Shown piece after piece: positions 1 through 8,350 of a DNA stretch of 64,000 nucleotides. Under the pieces are notes generated by a model, which was given only the letters and a program-made list of their open reading frames with translations, did no database searches and was not told the DNA's origin. Positions within the stretch are counted from its first letter, which is position 1. The number at the start of each line of letters is the position of its first letter. The stretch spans positions 186,001 through 250,000 of the forward strand of contig NZ_JRHN01000038.1 in the NCBI RefSeq assembly GCF_001299635.1. The letters run 5' to 3'. Source of the DNA: Clostridioides difficile. GTDB lineage: Bacteria; Bacillota; Clostridia; Peptostreptococcales; Peptostreptococcaceae. The position numbers and the translations under genes are program-made.

Positions 1-627
1 TTTTAAATCAGCACTACTAAGTGACATATGTGTAGATATAGAATACATTAGGAACATAAATATAAAATACTTAAATGAATATATACTAGGTGTTAACAAC
101 ATTACTTTTATAAAATTAGAAATATCATCTATAATAATGTGTATAAAACCGTTTATATTGAAACTATTAATCATACTTACATATAATTTTAAGTCTATAT
201 TTTGTGTCACTTTCATATAACTCTCTGGCAACAATATATTAAAAAGTAAAATAATCATTATTGTTCCACCTATAATAGGTGCAATTCCTATAAAGAAATT
301 TCCTATACTTTGATAAAGACTATCTTTCTTATAACTATGACTTACATATCCTAATATGCCATCATTTTTACTTTCTATTGGTCTGAAAAATTTAACTGAA
401 TTTATTTTATGCATAAAAATCAAGCACATTATCAAATGACTAAGTTCATGAATAAATGTTCCTATAGCTCCAGTTACAATAATCCCAGTTTTTCCAAAAG
501 ATGAAAATATAAATTTATTGTTTAGATTTTCTGTAATACTAAAAATCAGTCCAAAAACAATAAATATTCCTAAAAAGCAAAAGATATTTATCATACTTAT
601 TTTTAAAATTTCGATTATATGAATCAT
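1..627 (-). CDS. Partial membrane protein with HELSH metalloprotease-like motif (runs off left edge)
   Basis: An open frame starts at the ATG at 627-625, with a GAGG ribosome binding site just upstream, and stays open for 209 codons to the window edge, so the C-terminus is missing. The N-terminus is a hydrophobic helix (MIHIIEILKISMINIFCFLG). It is followed by GAIGTFIHELSHLIMCLIF, which holds an HExxH zinc-metalloprotease signature (HELSH) inside a membrane-like segment. Further hydrophobic segments follow. The layout resembles intramembrane or membrane-bound M50-type proteases, but the second metal-ligand motif cannot be confirmed on this fragment. The catalytic reading is inference; the HExxH and the membrane character are seen directly. 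Confidence 0.6.
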   Translation of the reverse strand, partial: MIHIIEILKISMINIFCFLGIFIVFGLIFSITENLNNKFIFSSFGKTGIIVTGAIGTFIHELSHLIMCLIFMHKINSVKFFRPIESKNDGILGYVSHSYKKDSLYQSIGNFFIGIAPIIGGTIMIILLFNILLPESYMKVTQNIDLKLYVSMINSFNINGFIHIIIDDISNFIKVMLLTPSIYSFKYFIFMFLMYSISTHMSLSSADLK

Positions 628-656
628 AAATTAAAACCTCATGTAGAAGTATTTGA

Positions 657-1028
657 CTACTCTACTTCATATCCATTACAAGTTAGAATTTTACAAGCAT
701 TTTCTATATCTTTTTCTTTTATTAAAATATAATCTGTATCATATGTAGAAATTGCAAATATGCTTATTTTATTTTCTGCTAATAAGCCACTTAGTTTAGA
801 TAAAATTCCTATAAGTGAAAAATCTAAAGGTCCTAGTATCTTAAGTATTCTCCACTCTTTTTCCGACTTAACATCAGAAGGAATATTATTATTTGAACAT
901 ACAACACTTAATTCATCCTCAGTCTTAGTTATAGAGTAAAAGTTTTTTGTATCTATCCATGTTGGTATTTTACTATCATTATTTAATCTACATACTGCAT
1001 ACTCTTCTGCAAATAATTTTAATTTCAT
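657..1028 (-). CDS. ACT domain-containing protein
   Basis: A 123-residue protein. The start is placed at the ATG at 1028 because GGAGGAG (1044-1038) lies 9 bases upstream; an in-frame TTG further upstream would overlap that site. The C-terminal half (about residues 60-118) has the ACT pattern: a strand, then GPLDFSLIGILSKLSGLLAE, then ISIFAISTYDTDYILIKE. This resembles the two-ACT CASTOR-like small proteins of Firmicutes, which bind amino acids or other small ligands. No catalytic domain is attached, so it is probably a stand-alone ligand sensor or subunit; the ligand is unknown. It sits between spoVS and the HELSH membrane protein, all on the same strand. Confidence 0.75.
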   Translation of the reverse strand: MKLKLFAEEYAVCRLNNDSKIPTWIDTKNFYSITKTEDELSVVCSNNNIPSDVKSEKEWRILKILGPLDFSLIGILSKLSGLLAENKISIFAISTYDTDYILIKEKDIENACKILTCNGYEVE

Positions 1029-1108
1029 AATGTATATCTCCTCCAAACTTATTTGTCTACTTAAGATTATACATTAAAAATTATATAAAATAAAACATAT
1101 AACGTAAA

Positions 1109-1148
1109 AAAGGTTCACTATAGTATCCTATTTCTATAGCCAACCTTT
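1109..1148 (-). terminator. Rho-independent terminator downstream of spoVS
   Basis: On the minus strand AAAGGTT pairs with AACCTTT, with an additional CTATAG/CTATAG inner stem. A run of T follows the 3' arm (TTTTTT at about 1106-1111 on the complementary reading). It lies just past the spoVS stop and isolates spoVS from the ACT gene. Confidence 0.7.
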
Positions 1149-1180
1149 AAAACTTAATTAAATTCTAATAAAAAGATATA

Positions 1181-1441
1181 TTATCTAGGTTCAATTATAA
1201 GTTTAATGGCTGTTTTCTTATCACCCTCGATTTCTATATCAGTAAATGCGGGAATGCAAACTAAATCCATTCCACTAGGTGCAACAAAACCTCTTGCTAT
1301 TGCAATTGATTTTATCGCTTGATTTAGAGCTCCAGCTCCTATAGCTTGTATTTCTGCAATACCTCGTTCTCTCAGTACTCCAGCCAAGGCTCCAGCTACA
1401 GAATTAGGATTAGATTTTGATGAAACTTTTAGTACTTCCAT
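1181..1441 (-). CDS. spoVS: Stage V sporulation protein S
   Basis: An 86-residue protein matching the small, highly conserved SpoVS family along its full length: MEVLKVSSKSNPNSVAGALA at the start, then an RGIAEIQAIGAGALNQA region, then IAIARGFVAPSG. The family has an Alba-like fold and is needed for normal stage V (coat and cortex) progression and septation control in Bacillus. The start is an ATG with AAGGAG 9 bases upstream. The gene is monocistronic, with its own terminator downstream, and points to an endospore former. Confidence 0.95.
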   Translation of the reverse strand: MEVLKVSSKSNPNSVAGALAGVLRERGIAEIQAIGAGALNQAIKSIAIARGFVAPSGMDLVCIPAFTDIEIEGDKKTAIKLIIEPR

Positions 1442-1629
1442 TTCAACATCTCCTTGTTAATTTGTTAAAGTATCCATTACCTAAAGTACTAAATCACAAT
1501 TGCCATTTACTAATTACAATCATCATTTAAAGTATACTTTTATAAAAATATACTTCTATAATTGTTTTAAGAAAACCTTTATTTTTTAAAACCATTTTAT
1601 AATGAAAAAACTACAAATTTCTTTATATT

Positions 1630-2574
1630 CTATAAGCATTTTCCAATATTTCTAAATTTATTATATCTTTGAGTCATAATTTCTTCTTTATCCATATCTT
1701 TATAATGATTTAATCTTTCTAAAATATAAGCTTTTATTTCCTTTGAAACAGCTTCTACATCTTTTTGTGCTCCTCCAATAGGCTCTTTTATAATCTTATC
1801 GATTATTTTTAAATCATACAAATCATCACTTGTAAGTTTCATAACATTACAAGCTTCTTTAGCTTTAGAAGAATCTTTAAATAGGATACTAGAAAGACCT
1901 TCAGGTGATATTACAGAATAAACTGAGTGTTCTAACATGCAAACATCATTACCTACTCCAATACCCAAAGCTCCTCCACTACCACCTTCACCAATTACAA
2001 AAGTGATTACTGGAACAGAAAGTTTACTCATTTCAAGTAAGTTTCTTGCAATAGCTTCTCCTTGTCCTCTTTCTTCTGCTTCTAAACCACAAAAAGCTCC
2101 TGATGTATCAATAAACGTTATTATTGGTCTATTGAATTTCTCAGCTTGTTTCATAAGTCTTAGTGCTTTTCTATATCCTTCTGGATGAGGCATTCCAAAA
2201 TTTCTTTTTATATTTTCCTTCGTATCTCTTCCTTTTTGATGACCAACTATAGTAACATTGAATCTTCCTATCTGACCTATTCCTCCAACAATAGAAGGGT
2301 CATCTTTAAAAAGCCTATCTCCATGAAGCTCTAAAAAATTAGAACAAATGTGTTCTATGTATTCTAAAGTCGTAGGTCTTTTTATATCTCTACTTAACAT
2401 CACTTTTTCATATGGAGATAGATGGGAAAAGGCTTCTTCTTTAAGTTTTTCCAATTTCTCATTAAGTGAATTTATTTTATCACTTAAATCTATATTATTT
2501 GCCTCAGAAATAGTTATTAATTGTTTAATATCATTTTCTAAAACCTTTATTTTTTCGCTATTATTTTCAATCAA
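1630..2574 (-). CDS. accA: Acetyl-CoA carboxylase, carboxyltransferase subunit alpha
   Basis: A 314-residue carboxyltransferase alpha subunit. With AccD it transfers the carboxyl group from carboxybiotin on AccB to acetyl-CoA, giving malonyl-CoA for fatty acid synthesis in the cytoplasm. An N-terminal coiled-coil (about 1-55) precedes the crotonase-like carboxyltransferase core, with the glycine-rich GEGGSGGALGIGVGNDVCML and the downstream YSVISPEGLSSILF oxyanion region. The start is a TTG at 2574: a full AAGGAGG site lies about 7 bases upstream and no better ATG exists. It is the last gene of accBCDA, 20 bases after accD. Length is usual for the family. Confidence 0.95.
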   Translation of the reverse strand: MIENNSEKIKVLENDIKQLITISEANNIDLSDKINSLNEKLEKLKEEAFSHLSPYEKVMLSRDIKRPTTLEYIEHICSNFLELHGDRLFKDDPSIVGGIGQIGRFNVTIVGHQKGRDTKENIKRNFGMPHPEGYRKALRLMKQAEKFNRPIITFIDTSGAFCGLEAEERGQGEAIARNLLEMSKLSVPVITFVIGEGGSGGALGIGVGNDVCMLEHSVYSVISPEGLSSILFKDSSKAKEACNVMKLTSDDLYDLKIIDKIIKEPIGGAQKDVEAVSKEIKAYILERLNHYKDMDKEEIMTQRYNKFRNIGKCL

Positions 2575-2594
2575 AACAGTTCCTCCTTCATGCC

Positions 2595-3449
2595 CTATTT
2601 CTTGTGCATAGCAAGAATTTGATATAATACTTCCTTCATTTTTCTTCTATCTACTATCATGTCAATAAAACCTTTTTCAAGTAAAAACTCAGAAGTTTGG
2701 AATCCTTCAGGAAGTTTCTGATTTATTGTTTGTTCTATTACTCTTGGACCTGCAAAGCCTATCAATGTATTTGGTTCAGAAATTATAATATCTCCAAGCA
2801 TAGCAAAACTAGCAGTTACTCCTCCTGTAGTAGGGTCAGTTAGAACTGATATATATGGCAATGATTTTTCTTCAAGTTTAGAAAGTGCTTGAGAAGTCTT
2901 TGCCATCTGCATAAGAGATACCATACCTTCTTGCATTCTAGCTCCTCCTGAAGCAGAACAAATAATTATAGGTAAATTATTTTCAGCAGCATATTCTATT
3001 GAATAAGTTATTTTCTCTCCAACAATAGAACCCATACTTCCCATCATAAAATCAGGATTCATTACACAAATAACTGTTTTAATTCCATTTAATCTTCCAT
3101 AACCTGTGACAACAGCTTCTGACTCATTCGTTTTTTCCTTATAAGAGTCTACTTTTTCTTTGTATTTAGGAAAGTTTAGTGGGTTTTGAAATTCTACCTC
3201 AGAATTAAACTCCATAAAAGTTCCCTTATCAATCAATAAATTTATTCTTTTTCTTGCTCTTAATCCATAATGTCTTGAACATTTTGGACATACAAATGAA
3301 TTTTCTTCTATGTCCTTTCTAAATACATGACTATCGCAACCTTTGCAATAAGTCCAAAATTTATCATCTACACTATTCTTTTTAAAGTTGTCATCTAAAG
3401 AAATCGTAACATACTTAGATTCTTTTGATGATAAAAATTTTTTTATCAT
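2595..3449 (-). CDS. accD: Acetyl-CoA carboxylase, carboxyltransferase subunit beta
   Basis: A 284-residue carboxyltransferase beta subunit, partner of AccA. The N-terminus carries a four-cysteine zinc ribbon (C35, C38, C54, C57). The crotonase-like core follows, with the diagnostic IICSASGGARMQEGMVSLMQ segment and the later LTDPTTGGVTASFAMLGDI region. The ATG start has AAGGAG upstream. It is the third gene of the acc operon, 14 bases after accC and 20 bases before accA. The family also binds its own mRNA through the zinc ribbon in some bacteria; nothing in this sequence tests that. Confidence 0.95.
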   Translation of the reverse strand: MIKKFLSSKESKYVTISLDDNFKKNSVDDKFWTYCKGCDSHVFRKDIEENSFVCPKCSRHYGLRARKRINLLIDKGTFMEFNSEVEFQNPLNFPKYKEKVDSYKEKTNESEAVVTGYGRLNGIKTVICVMNPDFMMGSMGSIVGEKITYSIEYAAENNLPIIICSASGGARMQEGMVSLMQMAKTSQALSKLEEKSLPYISVLTDPTTGGVTASFAMLGDIIISEPNTLIGFAGPRVIEQTINQKLPEGFQTSEFLLEKGFIDMIVDRRKMKEVLYQILAMHKK

Positions 3450-3463
3450 AATCTATTTACTCC

Positions 3464-4825
3464 TTATAATGTAGCAAATTCTTTCTTCATAAAGACATCT
3501 TCTATAAATTTGGTATGATGAGTATCTTCTCTAAACTCTTCACTTGTTACAAGTGCCTTTTGGAATTCTACATTTGTATTAATACCTTCTACAATAATTT
3601 CGTCTAGAGCTCTATACATTCTATTTATACATTCTTCTCTAGTCTCAGCCCAACATATTAATTTACCTATCATAGAATCATATAAAGGTGGTATGGTATA
3701 TCCTGCATATACAAAAGTATCAAATCTAACACCAAAACCTCCAGGTAAATTTAACGATTCTATCTTACCTGGTGATGGAGCAAAGTTATTTGATGAATCT
3801 TCAGCATTTATTCTACACTCAATAGCATGACCTCTAAAAGTAATATCTTCTTGTTTAAAAGGAATTTCTTCCCCATTAGCTATAGATATTTGAAGCTTTA
3901 TAAGGTCAAGACTTGTTACCATCTCTGTAACTGGATGCTCAACTTGTATTCTTGTATTCATCTCTATAAAATAAAAGCTTTTATCTTTGTCAACTATAAA
4001 CTCAATAGTACCAGCACCAATATAACCTACACCTTTTACTATATCTACTGCGATTTTATGAAGTTTTTGTCTCTCTTCATCTGAAAGGTATGGACTTAAA
4101 GATTCTTCTATTACTTTTTGATTTCTTCTCTGCATAGAACAATCTCTATCACCTAAATGTATTGCATTTGAGTGTTTGTCCCCAAATACTTGTACTTCTA
4201 TATGTCTAGGATTTTCTATGAATTTTTCCATATATAAATCGCTATTAGAAAATGCTGCTAGAGCTTCTGAACTTGCCATGTCAAAATTTGAAAAAAGTTC
4301 TTCTTCTTTTCTAACGATTCTCATACCTTTTCCACCGCCTCCACTTGAGGCTTTTATCATAACAGGATAGCCAATTTCTCTTGCAACTTCTAAAGCTTCT
4401 TCCTTAGTTTTCAAAACAGATTCTGAACCAGGAACAACAGGGATATTTAATTCCATCATAGTTTCTCTTGCTCTAGATTTATCTCCCATCAAAATCATTT
4501 GTTCTCTTGTTGGACCTATAAAAATAATATTATTCTCTTCACATTGTCTTGCAAATTCAGGATTCTCTGATAAAAAACCAAAACCTGGATGAATAGCATC
4601 ACACTTTAATTTAAGAGCAAGGTATATTATATTTTCTATATTGTTATAACTCTTGCTTATATTGTTTGGCCCTATACAAATAGATTCATCAGCTATATAT
4701 CTATGAAAACAATCTTTATCTATTTCAGAATAGATAGCAACAGTCTTTATACCTAATTCTTTACATGTTCTGATGATTCTAACTGCTATATCGCCTCTAT
4801 TTGCAACTAGTATTTTTTTTATCAA
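3464..4825 (-). CDS. accC: Acetyl-CoA carboxylase, biotin carboxylase subunit
   Basis: A 453-residue ATP-grasp enzyme that carboxylates the biotin on AccB with bicarbonate and ATP. It begins with the biotin-carboxylase N domain (KKILVANRGDIAVRIIRTCK), followed by the glycine-rich ATP lid (KASSGGGGKGM), the HLGDRDCSMQRRNQKVIEE catalytic segment and FIEMNTRIQVEHPVTEM with the metal and catalytic residues. Length is usual. The start is a TTG at 4825 with AGGAGG 8-9 bases upstream. It is the second gene of the operon, 15 bases after accB. Confidence 0.96.
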   Translation of the reverse strand: MIKKILVANRGDIAVRIIRTCKELGIKTVAIYSEIDKDCFHRYIADESICIGPNNISKSYNNIENIIYLALKLKCDAIHPGFGFLSENPEFARQCEENNIIFIGPTREQMILMGDKSRARETMMELNIPVVPGSESVLKTKEEALEVAREIGYPVMIKASSGGGGKGMRIVRKEEELFSNFDMASSEALAAFSNSDLYMEKFIENPRHIEVQVFGDKHSNAIHLGDRDCSMQRRNQKVIEESLSPYLSDEERQKLHKIAVDIVKGVGYIGAGTIEFIVDKDKSFYFIEMNTRIQVEHPVTEMVTSLDLIKLQISIANGEEIPFKQEDITFRGHAIECRINAEDSSNNFAPSPGKIESLNLPGGFGVRFDTFVYAGYTIPPLYDSMIGKLICWAETREECINRMYRALDEIIVEGINTNVEFQKALVTSEEFREDTHHTKFIEDVFMKKEFATL

Positions 4826-4840
4826 CTTAAATACCTCCTA

Positions 4841-5293
4841 CTACAATGGTTTTATCTTAAATAAAGGTTGATTATATTCTACTAGTTCTTCATTATCAAC
4901 TAATACTTCAATTATTTCACCTTTAATTTCACTTGTTATCTCATTCATAAGCTTCATCGCTTCTAATATACATAAAGTATCGCCTTCTTCAACTACATCG
5001 CCAACTTTGACAAAACTATCTGCATCTGGACTTGGAGAATCATAGAATGTTCCCATCAAAGGAGCTACTACCACTGATAGATTCTCATTAGATGCGACAG
5101 GTATATCGTTTACAACTGGCTTTTCTAAAGAAAGATCCACTACTGATTCTTGTTGTACGCTTAAAACAGGTGAACTTGTAACTTGAGCTTTTTTAGATAC
5201 TTCTAATTTTAAATCGCTGCTTTCAAGTTTTACATATTCTAAGTTAGTTGAGTCTATAACCTTTAATAATTCCTTAATTTCATTGATGTTCAT
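4841..5293 (-). CDS. accB: Acetyl-CoA carboxylase, biotin carboxyl carrier protein
   Basis: A 150-residue biotin carboxyl carrier protein. The C-terminal lipoyl/biotinyl domain holds the attachment motif EAMKLMNEI, with the biotinylated lysine at about K114. It is preceded by the protruding-thumb type segment of bacterial BCCP (APLMGTFYDSPSPDADSFV). A flexible Ser/Val/Pro-rich linker (about 35-75) separates it from the N-terminal helix that docks on AccC. The ATG start has AGGGGG 6-8 bases upstream. It is the first gene of accBCDA and lies directly behind a FapR-like operator. Confidence 0.96.
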   Translation of the reverse strand: MNINEIKELLKVIDSTNLEYVKLESSDLKLEVSKKAQVTSSPVLSVQQESVVDLSLEKPVVNDIPVASNENLSVVVAPLMGTFYDSPSPDADSFVKVGDVVEEGDTLCILEAMKLMNEITSEIKGEIIEVLVDNEELVEYNQPLFKIKPL

Positions 5294-5310
5294 GTTGTTA
5301 CCCCCTTGTA

Positions 5311-5327
5311 TTATTACCTGGTGCTAA
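5311..5327 (-). promoter_or_regulatory. FapR-like operator at the acc operon promoter
   Basis: Minus-strand TTAGCACCAGGTAATAA is a near-palindrome built around ACC-N-GGT and matches the known FapR box layout (TTAGTACC-N-GGTACTAA) at most positions. It sits just after a TATAAT at 5334-5329 and 18 bases before accB, where a bound repressor would block transcription. FapR represses lipid-synthesis genes until malonyl-CoA, the product of this very operon, releases it. The site is read from sequence; the binding protein is inference. Confidence 0.6.
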
Positions 5328-5328
5328 T

Positions 5329-5334
5329 ATTATA
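5329..5334 (-). promoter_or_regulatory. Probable -10 element of the acc operon
   Basis: TATAAT on the minus strand, 36 bases upstream of the accB start and touching the FapR-like box. The matching -35 region is AT-rich and weak. Confidence 0.45.
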
Positions 5335-5363
5335 TCACAAAAAACAAATTTATAAAAGAAAAA

Positions 5364-5385
5364 GTGCTGACTAGAGAATCAACAC
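5364..5385 (-). terminator. Terminator between the 5563-6009 gene and the acc operon
   Basis: The minus-strand hairpin GTGTTGA...TCAGCAC is followed by TTTTTCTTTT. It should stop read-through from the upstream membrane-protein gene just before the acc promoter. Confidence 0.6.
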
Positions 5386-5562
5386 ATTAATATATATTTT
5401 AATTTTAGATTAACAACAAGTAACTTATATTTGTTTTAATTTTCCATTATTAATATAGATTATAAGTATAAAATGAATAAAATTCAATATTTTTTGCAAA
5501 ATACAAGAGAATACAAATTAATACCTCGGGGATTTTTAAGACAAATACCAATATTATGCAAT

Positions 5563-6009
5563 TTAGACTTCGCTTTCTTTCAAATTAGTATCATTTTCTT
5601 TATCTTTACATAGAATATACTTTAACTTAGTTATTAAAATATCACTATACATGTTAAAAGTTATTAAAATTGCAGGAATTATAAAATAAACTCTAGCACC
5701 TATAAAGCCAAAAACTACTGTAAGAAATATTAATCTTTTATTTAAAGTAAAAAAAGGTATATTAAAGATACTTTTATCAGATGTCTTTGGAGTATAAGAA
5801 CATATAATTCCAAAAATTACAGTTAACATACAAAGTGGGAGTAATATATAACTTGAAATTATTCCTAAAAAGCCGATACTTTCAAAGTATTTACTAGCAC
5901 TATTTGTATAAACAAACATGTATCCATTTAAGTAAGCGCATATACACGATATAATGCCAAAAGTTCCTCCTAGGGATTGAGTGTACCAATTAAAAAATTT
6001 AGATTCCAT
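5563..6009 (-). CDS. Small multi-pass membrane protein of unknown function
   Basis: A 148-residue protein with four hydrophobic segments: about 15-38, 48-70, 85-105 and a fourth around FIIPAILITFNMYSDILI. A charged tail (KDKENDTNLKESEV) follows. The start is the ATG at 6009, because AGGAGG (6023-6018) is 8 bases upstream; the upstream GTG overlaps that site. I recognise no family. It is transcribed toward the acc operon but separated from it by a terminator, and it is divergent from the 6281 gene. Confidence 0.65.
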   Translation of the reverse strand: MESKFFNWYTQSLGGTFGIISCICAYLNGYMFVYTNSASKYFESIGFLGIISSYILLPLCMLTVIFGIICSYTPKTSDKSIFNIPFFTLNKRLIFLTVVFGFIGARVYFIIPAILITFNMYSDILITKLKYILCKDKENDTNLKESEV

Positions 6010-6280
6010 ATACCTCACCTCCTAAAACTGTATATATAATGATATGCGTTTAAATAATGAAATATATCTTTATATGCTTATGAATAAATTTTTGTTAATT
6101 TCATTAATTTATGTTTAAGAAATTTGAAGTATAGTGTAGTATATATTAATGTAGATAAAGTTTTATGCTACTCAATTAATTTATCTCATTATGGATTTAA
6201 CACAGGTTTAAAAATTATTACAGGGTTTTATATTTTTGTTGAGCTGAAAAATTTATTATAAATGAAGGGATGTTTTCGCT

Positions 6281-6559
6281 TTGGTAGATACATTAGAATT
6301 TGGTCTTAAAATTTTATTTTTTATATTATCAATTATTTGGATGGGTAAAATAATGATTTTAAGAACTGATAAGCAAATAGTAATCAATCCTTTGCTTATT
6401 GGTATATCTGCAGTCCTTGTGATGTTGCATACCTCACAAAGTAACATTGAATTTTTTGGACTAGATGTCCAGTATATAAGAATAGTTTTATATATCATAT
6501 ATTCATTAATAATTTTAATAGGAATATGGGCTACTAACAGAAGAAATGGTATTTTCTAG
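6281..6559 (+). CDS. Small membrane protein
   Basis: A 92-residue hydrophobic protein with three likely transmembrane segments (about 5-22, 34-50 and 64-83) and a short basic tail (NRRNGIF). The start is TTG at 6281, with AAGGGA 8 bases upstream; the ATG at 6270 reads into a stop after a few codons. It ends just before a strong bidirectional terminator. No family is recognised. An 80-residue frame on the other strand over the same bases has no ribosome binding site and looks like a shadow. Confidence 0.5.
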   Translation: MVDTLEFGLKILFFILSIIWMGKIMILRTDKQIVINPLLIGISAVLVMLHTSQSNIEFFGLDVQYIRIVLYIIYSLIILIGIWATNRRNGIF

Positions 6560-6585
6560 ATAATCTATTTTTAATAGATATCTAA

Positions 6586-6639
6586 AGGTTGCTAGTAACA
6601 AAGTGCTAATAATAGTGCTCTGTTACCAGCAACCTTTAT
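6586..6639. terminator. Bidirectional terminator between convergent genes
   Basis: A 17-bp stem, AAAGGTTGCTAGTAACA against TGTTACCAGCAACCTTT, has one mismatch and is followed by a T-rich tail on the plus side. It lies between the convergent 6281 and 6693 genes. Confidence 0.8.
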
Positions 6640-6692
6640 TTTAGTTATACATTTAAATTAAAAATTAAATTATTAAGTAAGTTGACATATAC

Positions 6693-7424
6693 TTATTTTA
6701 CATTGAAAGTGATTAGAACTTCTTGAGATGTATTTAAATCATTTTTGTCACTTAGTACAACTTTTACTACAGCTTGACCTGTTTTATTACCTTTAACAGT
6801 CATACCTTCATATGAAATTATGTTTTTATCACTTACAGATACAGTAAAATCTAAATCCTTTGGAAGGCTATCAGTAACTTCCCAATACTTATAATAGCTA
6901 TCAATTTTCTTTGTAATTATTTTTCTCAAATCAATACTTTCACCTTTTGCTATATCAACATTATGATATTTAGAATCCAGTTTATATTGATTGTCTTTTG
7001 TATCAATAAAATTCAAATCACAATTCACATCCACACCATTATCAGAAAGAGAATTTACTACACCATCATCAACCAAATAATTATTTGCTAAATTGATTGA
7101 ATCCATATCTTTTAGACTTAAAGCTTCTCTAGGAACTTCTTTTATATTATTGTTCCAAAAAATAAAATTGTCTACATTTTCAAGATAGGATATTCCTTTT
7201 AAATTTGAAATGTTTTCACCAGTTGCATAAAATTCTCCATCTAAAGCCTTTATATTGCTTATAGTCATCTCATCTGGGTTTATATATCGTTTTACAACTG
7301 CTCTTAGATTGGCATCAGGAAAAATATTTTTAAGTTGATTGTCGCTTAAAACATTATCATTTGAATTTATTGGACTTAAAGCTGCCGCAGAAATAAGAAA
7401 TGGTATTACATTAGCTAAATTCAT
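6693..7424 (-). CDS. Secreted or surface protein with a leucine-rich-like segment
   Basis: A 243-residue protein. The ATG at 7424 is chosen because GGGAGGG lies 4-5 bases upstream; an in-frame ATG at 7439 would place that site inside the gene. The N-terminus (MNLANVIPFLISAAALSPIN) looks like a short signal peptide. Residues about 30-140 contain DANLRAVVKRYIN, LKGISYLENVDNFIFWNNN and LKDMDSINLANN, an internalin-like leucine-rich pattern with few repeats. The C-terminal ~100 residues are strand-rich and Ig/cadherin-like, ending in a QEVLITFNV strand. No wall-anchor motif (LPxTG, CWB2, SLH) is visible. The function is unknown; a role in surface binding is inference. Confidence 0.6.
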   Translation of the reverse strand: MNLANVIPFLISAAALSPINSNDNVLSDNQLKNIFPDANLRAVVKRYINPDEMTISNIKALDGEFYATGENISNLKGISYLENVDNFIFWNNNIKEVPREALSLKDMDSINLANNYLVDDGVVNSLSDNGVDVNCDLNFIDTKDNQYKLDSKYHNVDIAKGESIDLRKIITKKIDSYYKYWEVTDSLPKDLDFTVSVSDKNIISYEGMTVKGNKTGQAVVKVVLSDKNDLNTSQEVLITFNVK

Positions 7425-7568
7425 AGTACCCTCCCACATAAATTTTTTATATATAGTAATTTAATTTCTATGAGAGGGTTCTGTTTCCTTGTTGTATATA
7501 CCTACTTTCGTACACTTTATTAATATAAATTAAAATAAATTTCTACTATTAAACTTATAAACATATTG

Positions 7569-8213
7569 CTAGTTACGTTTTTTAGCCTCACATCTAAATA
7601 TTCGCATACCTTGTGACATAAATTTGTCCTCATACTCTGTTGTAACATTATTTTCATACTCACTATTTCCTAAATCAAGAGAAATATTCTTCAATAGCCA
7701 ATTATTTGCAGCAATTTCATTTAAACTAAACTCGAATAATTTTTCATTATCTGTTTTAAAGTGAATTTCGCCATTATCTTCTAAAACCTTGTTATACATA
7801 TCTAAAAATCCAGAATGAGTGAGTCTTCTTTTACTCCATCTATTTTTAGGCCATGGGTCACAGAAGTTTATATAAATTCTTGACAATTCTTTAGCTTCAA
7901 AGTAATCTAAAATATTACTTACATCTCCCCATAAAAATAATATATTATTTAAATTAGAAACATCAGCCTTTTCAACAGCCTTTAAAAGAACTTCTTCTTT
8001 AAGTTCCATAGCAATATAATTTATGTCAGGGTTTTGCTGGGCTAAAGTTGTTATAAACTTACCTTTACCAGTACCAAATTCCACATGTATTGGATTATCA
8101 TTACCAAACTTAAAACTCCACTTACCTTTTAATTCTTCTATATTGTCTCTTAAAACGTATTTTGTATAACTTAAAAGTTTTTCATCTGCACCTTTTTTTC
8201 GTCTTCTTCTCAC
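7569..8213 (-). CDS. trmB: tRNA (guanine-N7-)-methyltransferase
   Basis: A 214-residue SAM-dependent methyltransferase that makes m7G46 in the tRNA variable loop. It has the motif I loop EFGTGKGKFITTLA, a basic N-terminus (RRRRKKGADEK), and the family-specific DPWPKNRWSKRRLTHSGFL catalytic segment. Length is typical of bacterial TrmB. The start is GTG at 8213 with AAGGAG 7 bases upstream. It is monocistronic in appearance. Confidence 0.93.
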   Translation of the reverse strand: MRRRRKKGADEKLLSYTKYVLRDNIEELKGKWSFKFGNDNPIHVEFGTGKGKFITTLAQQNPDINYIAMELKEEVLLKAVEKADVSNLNNILFLWGDVSNILDYFEAKELSRIYINFCDPWPKNRWSKRRLTHSGFLDMYNKVLEDNGEIHFKTDNEKLFEFSLNEIAANNWLLKNISLDLGNSEYENNVTTEYEDKFMSQGMRIFRCEAKKRN

Positions 8214-8284
8214 AATAATTCTCCTTATATATAAAAATTAGTAAAATACATTTTTTATTATACATTATCTAAGCAAAAAATAAA

Positions 8285-8330
8285 AAGAACTCTCTTAAAA
8301 TAGAAATCTATTTCTATAAAGAGAGCTCTT
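8285..8330 (-). terminator. Terminator downstream of the HesB-like gene
   Basis: A long hairpin: AAGAGAGCTCTT pairs with AAGAGAGTTCTT (reading the minus strand as stem arms), with an inner TAGAAA/TTTCTA stem. It is followed on the minus strand by TTTTTATTTTTT. Confidence 0.75.
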
Positions 8331-8350
8331 AATCTGCTAAAAAATTAATC

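Noticed and set aside
6256-6498. 80-codon minus-strand frame opposite the 6281 gene
   Set aside because: No ribosome binding site; the plus-strand frame has one and encodes membrane helices.
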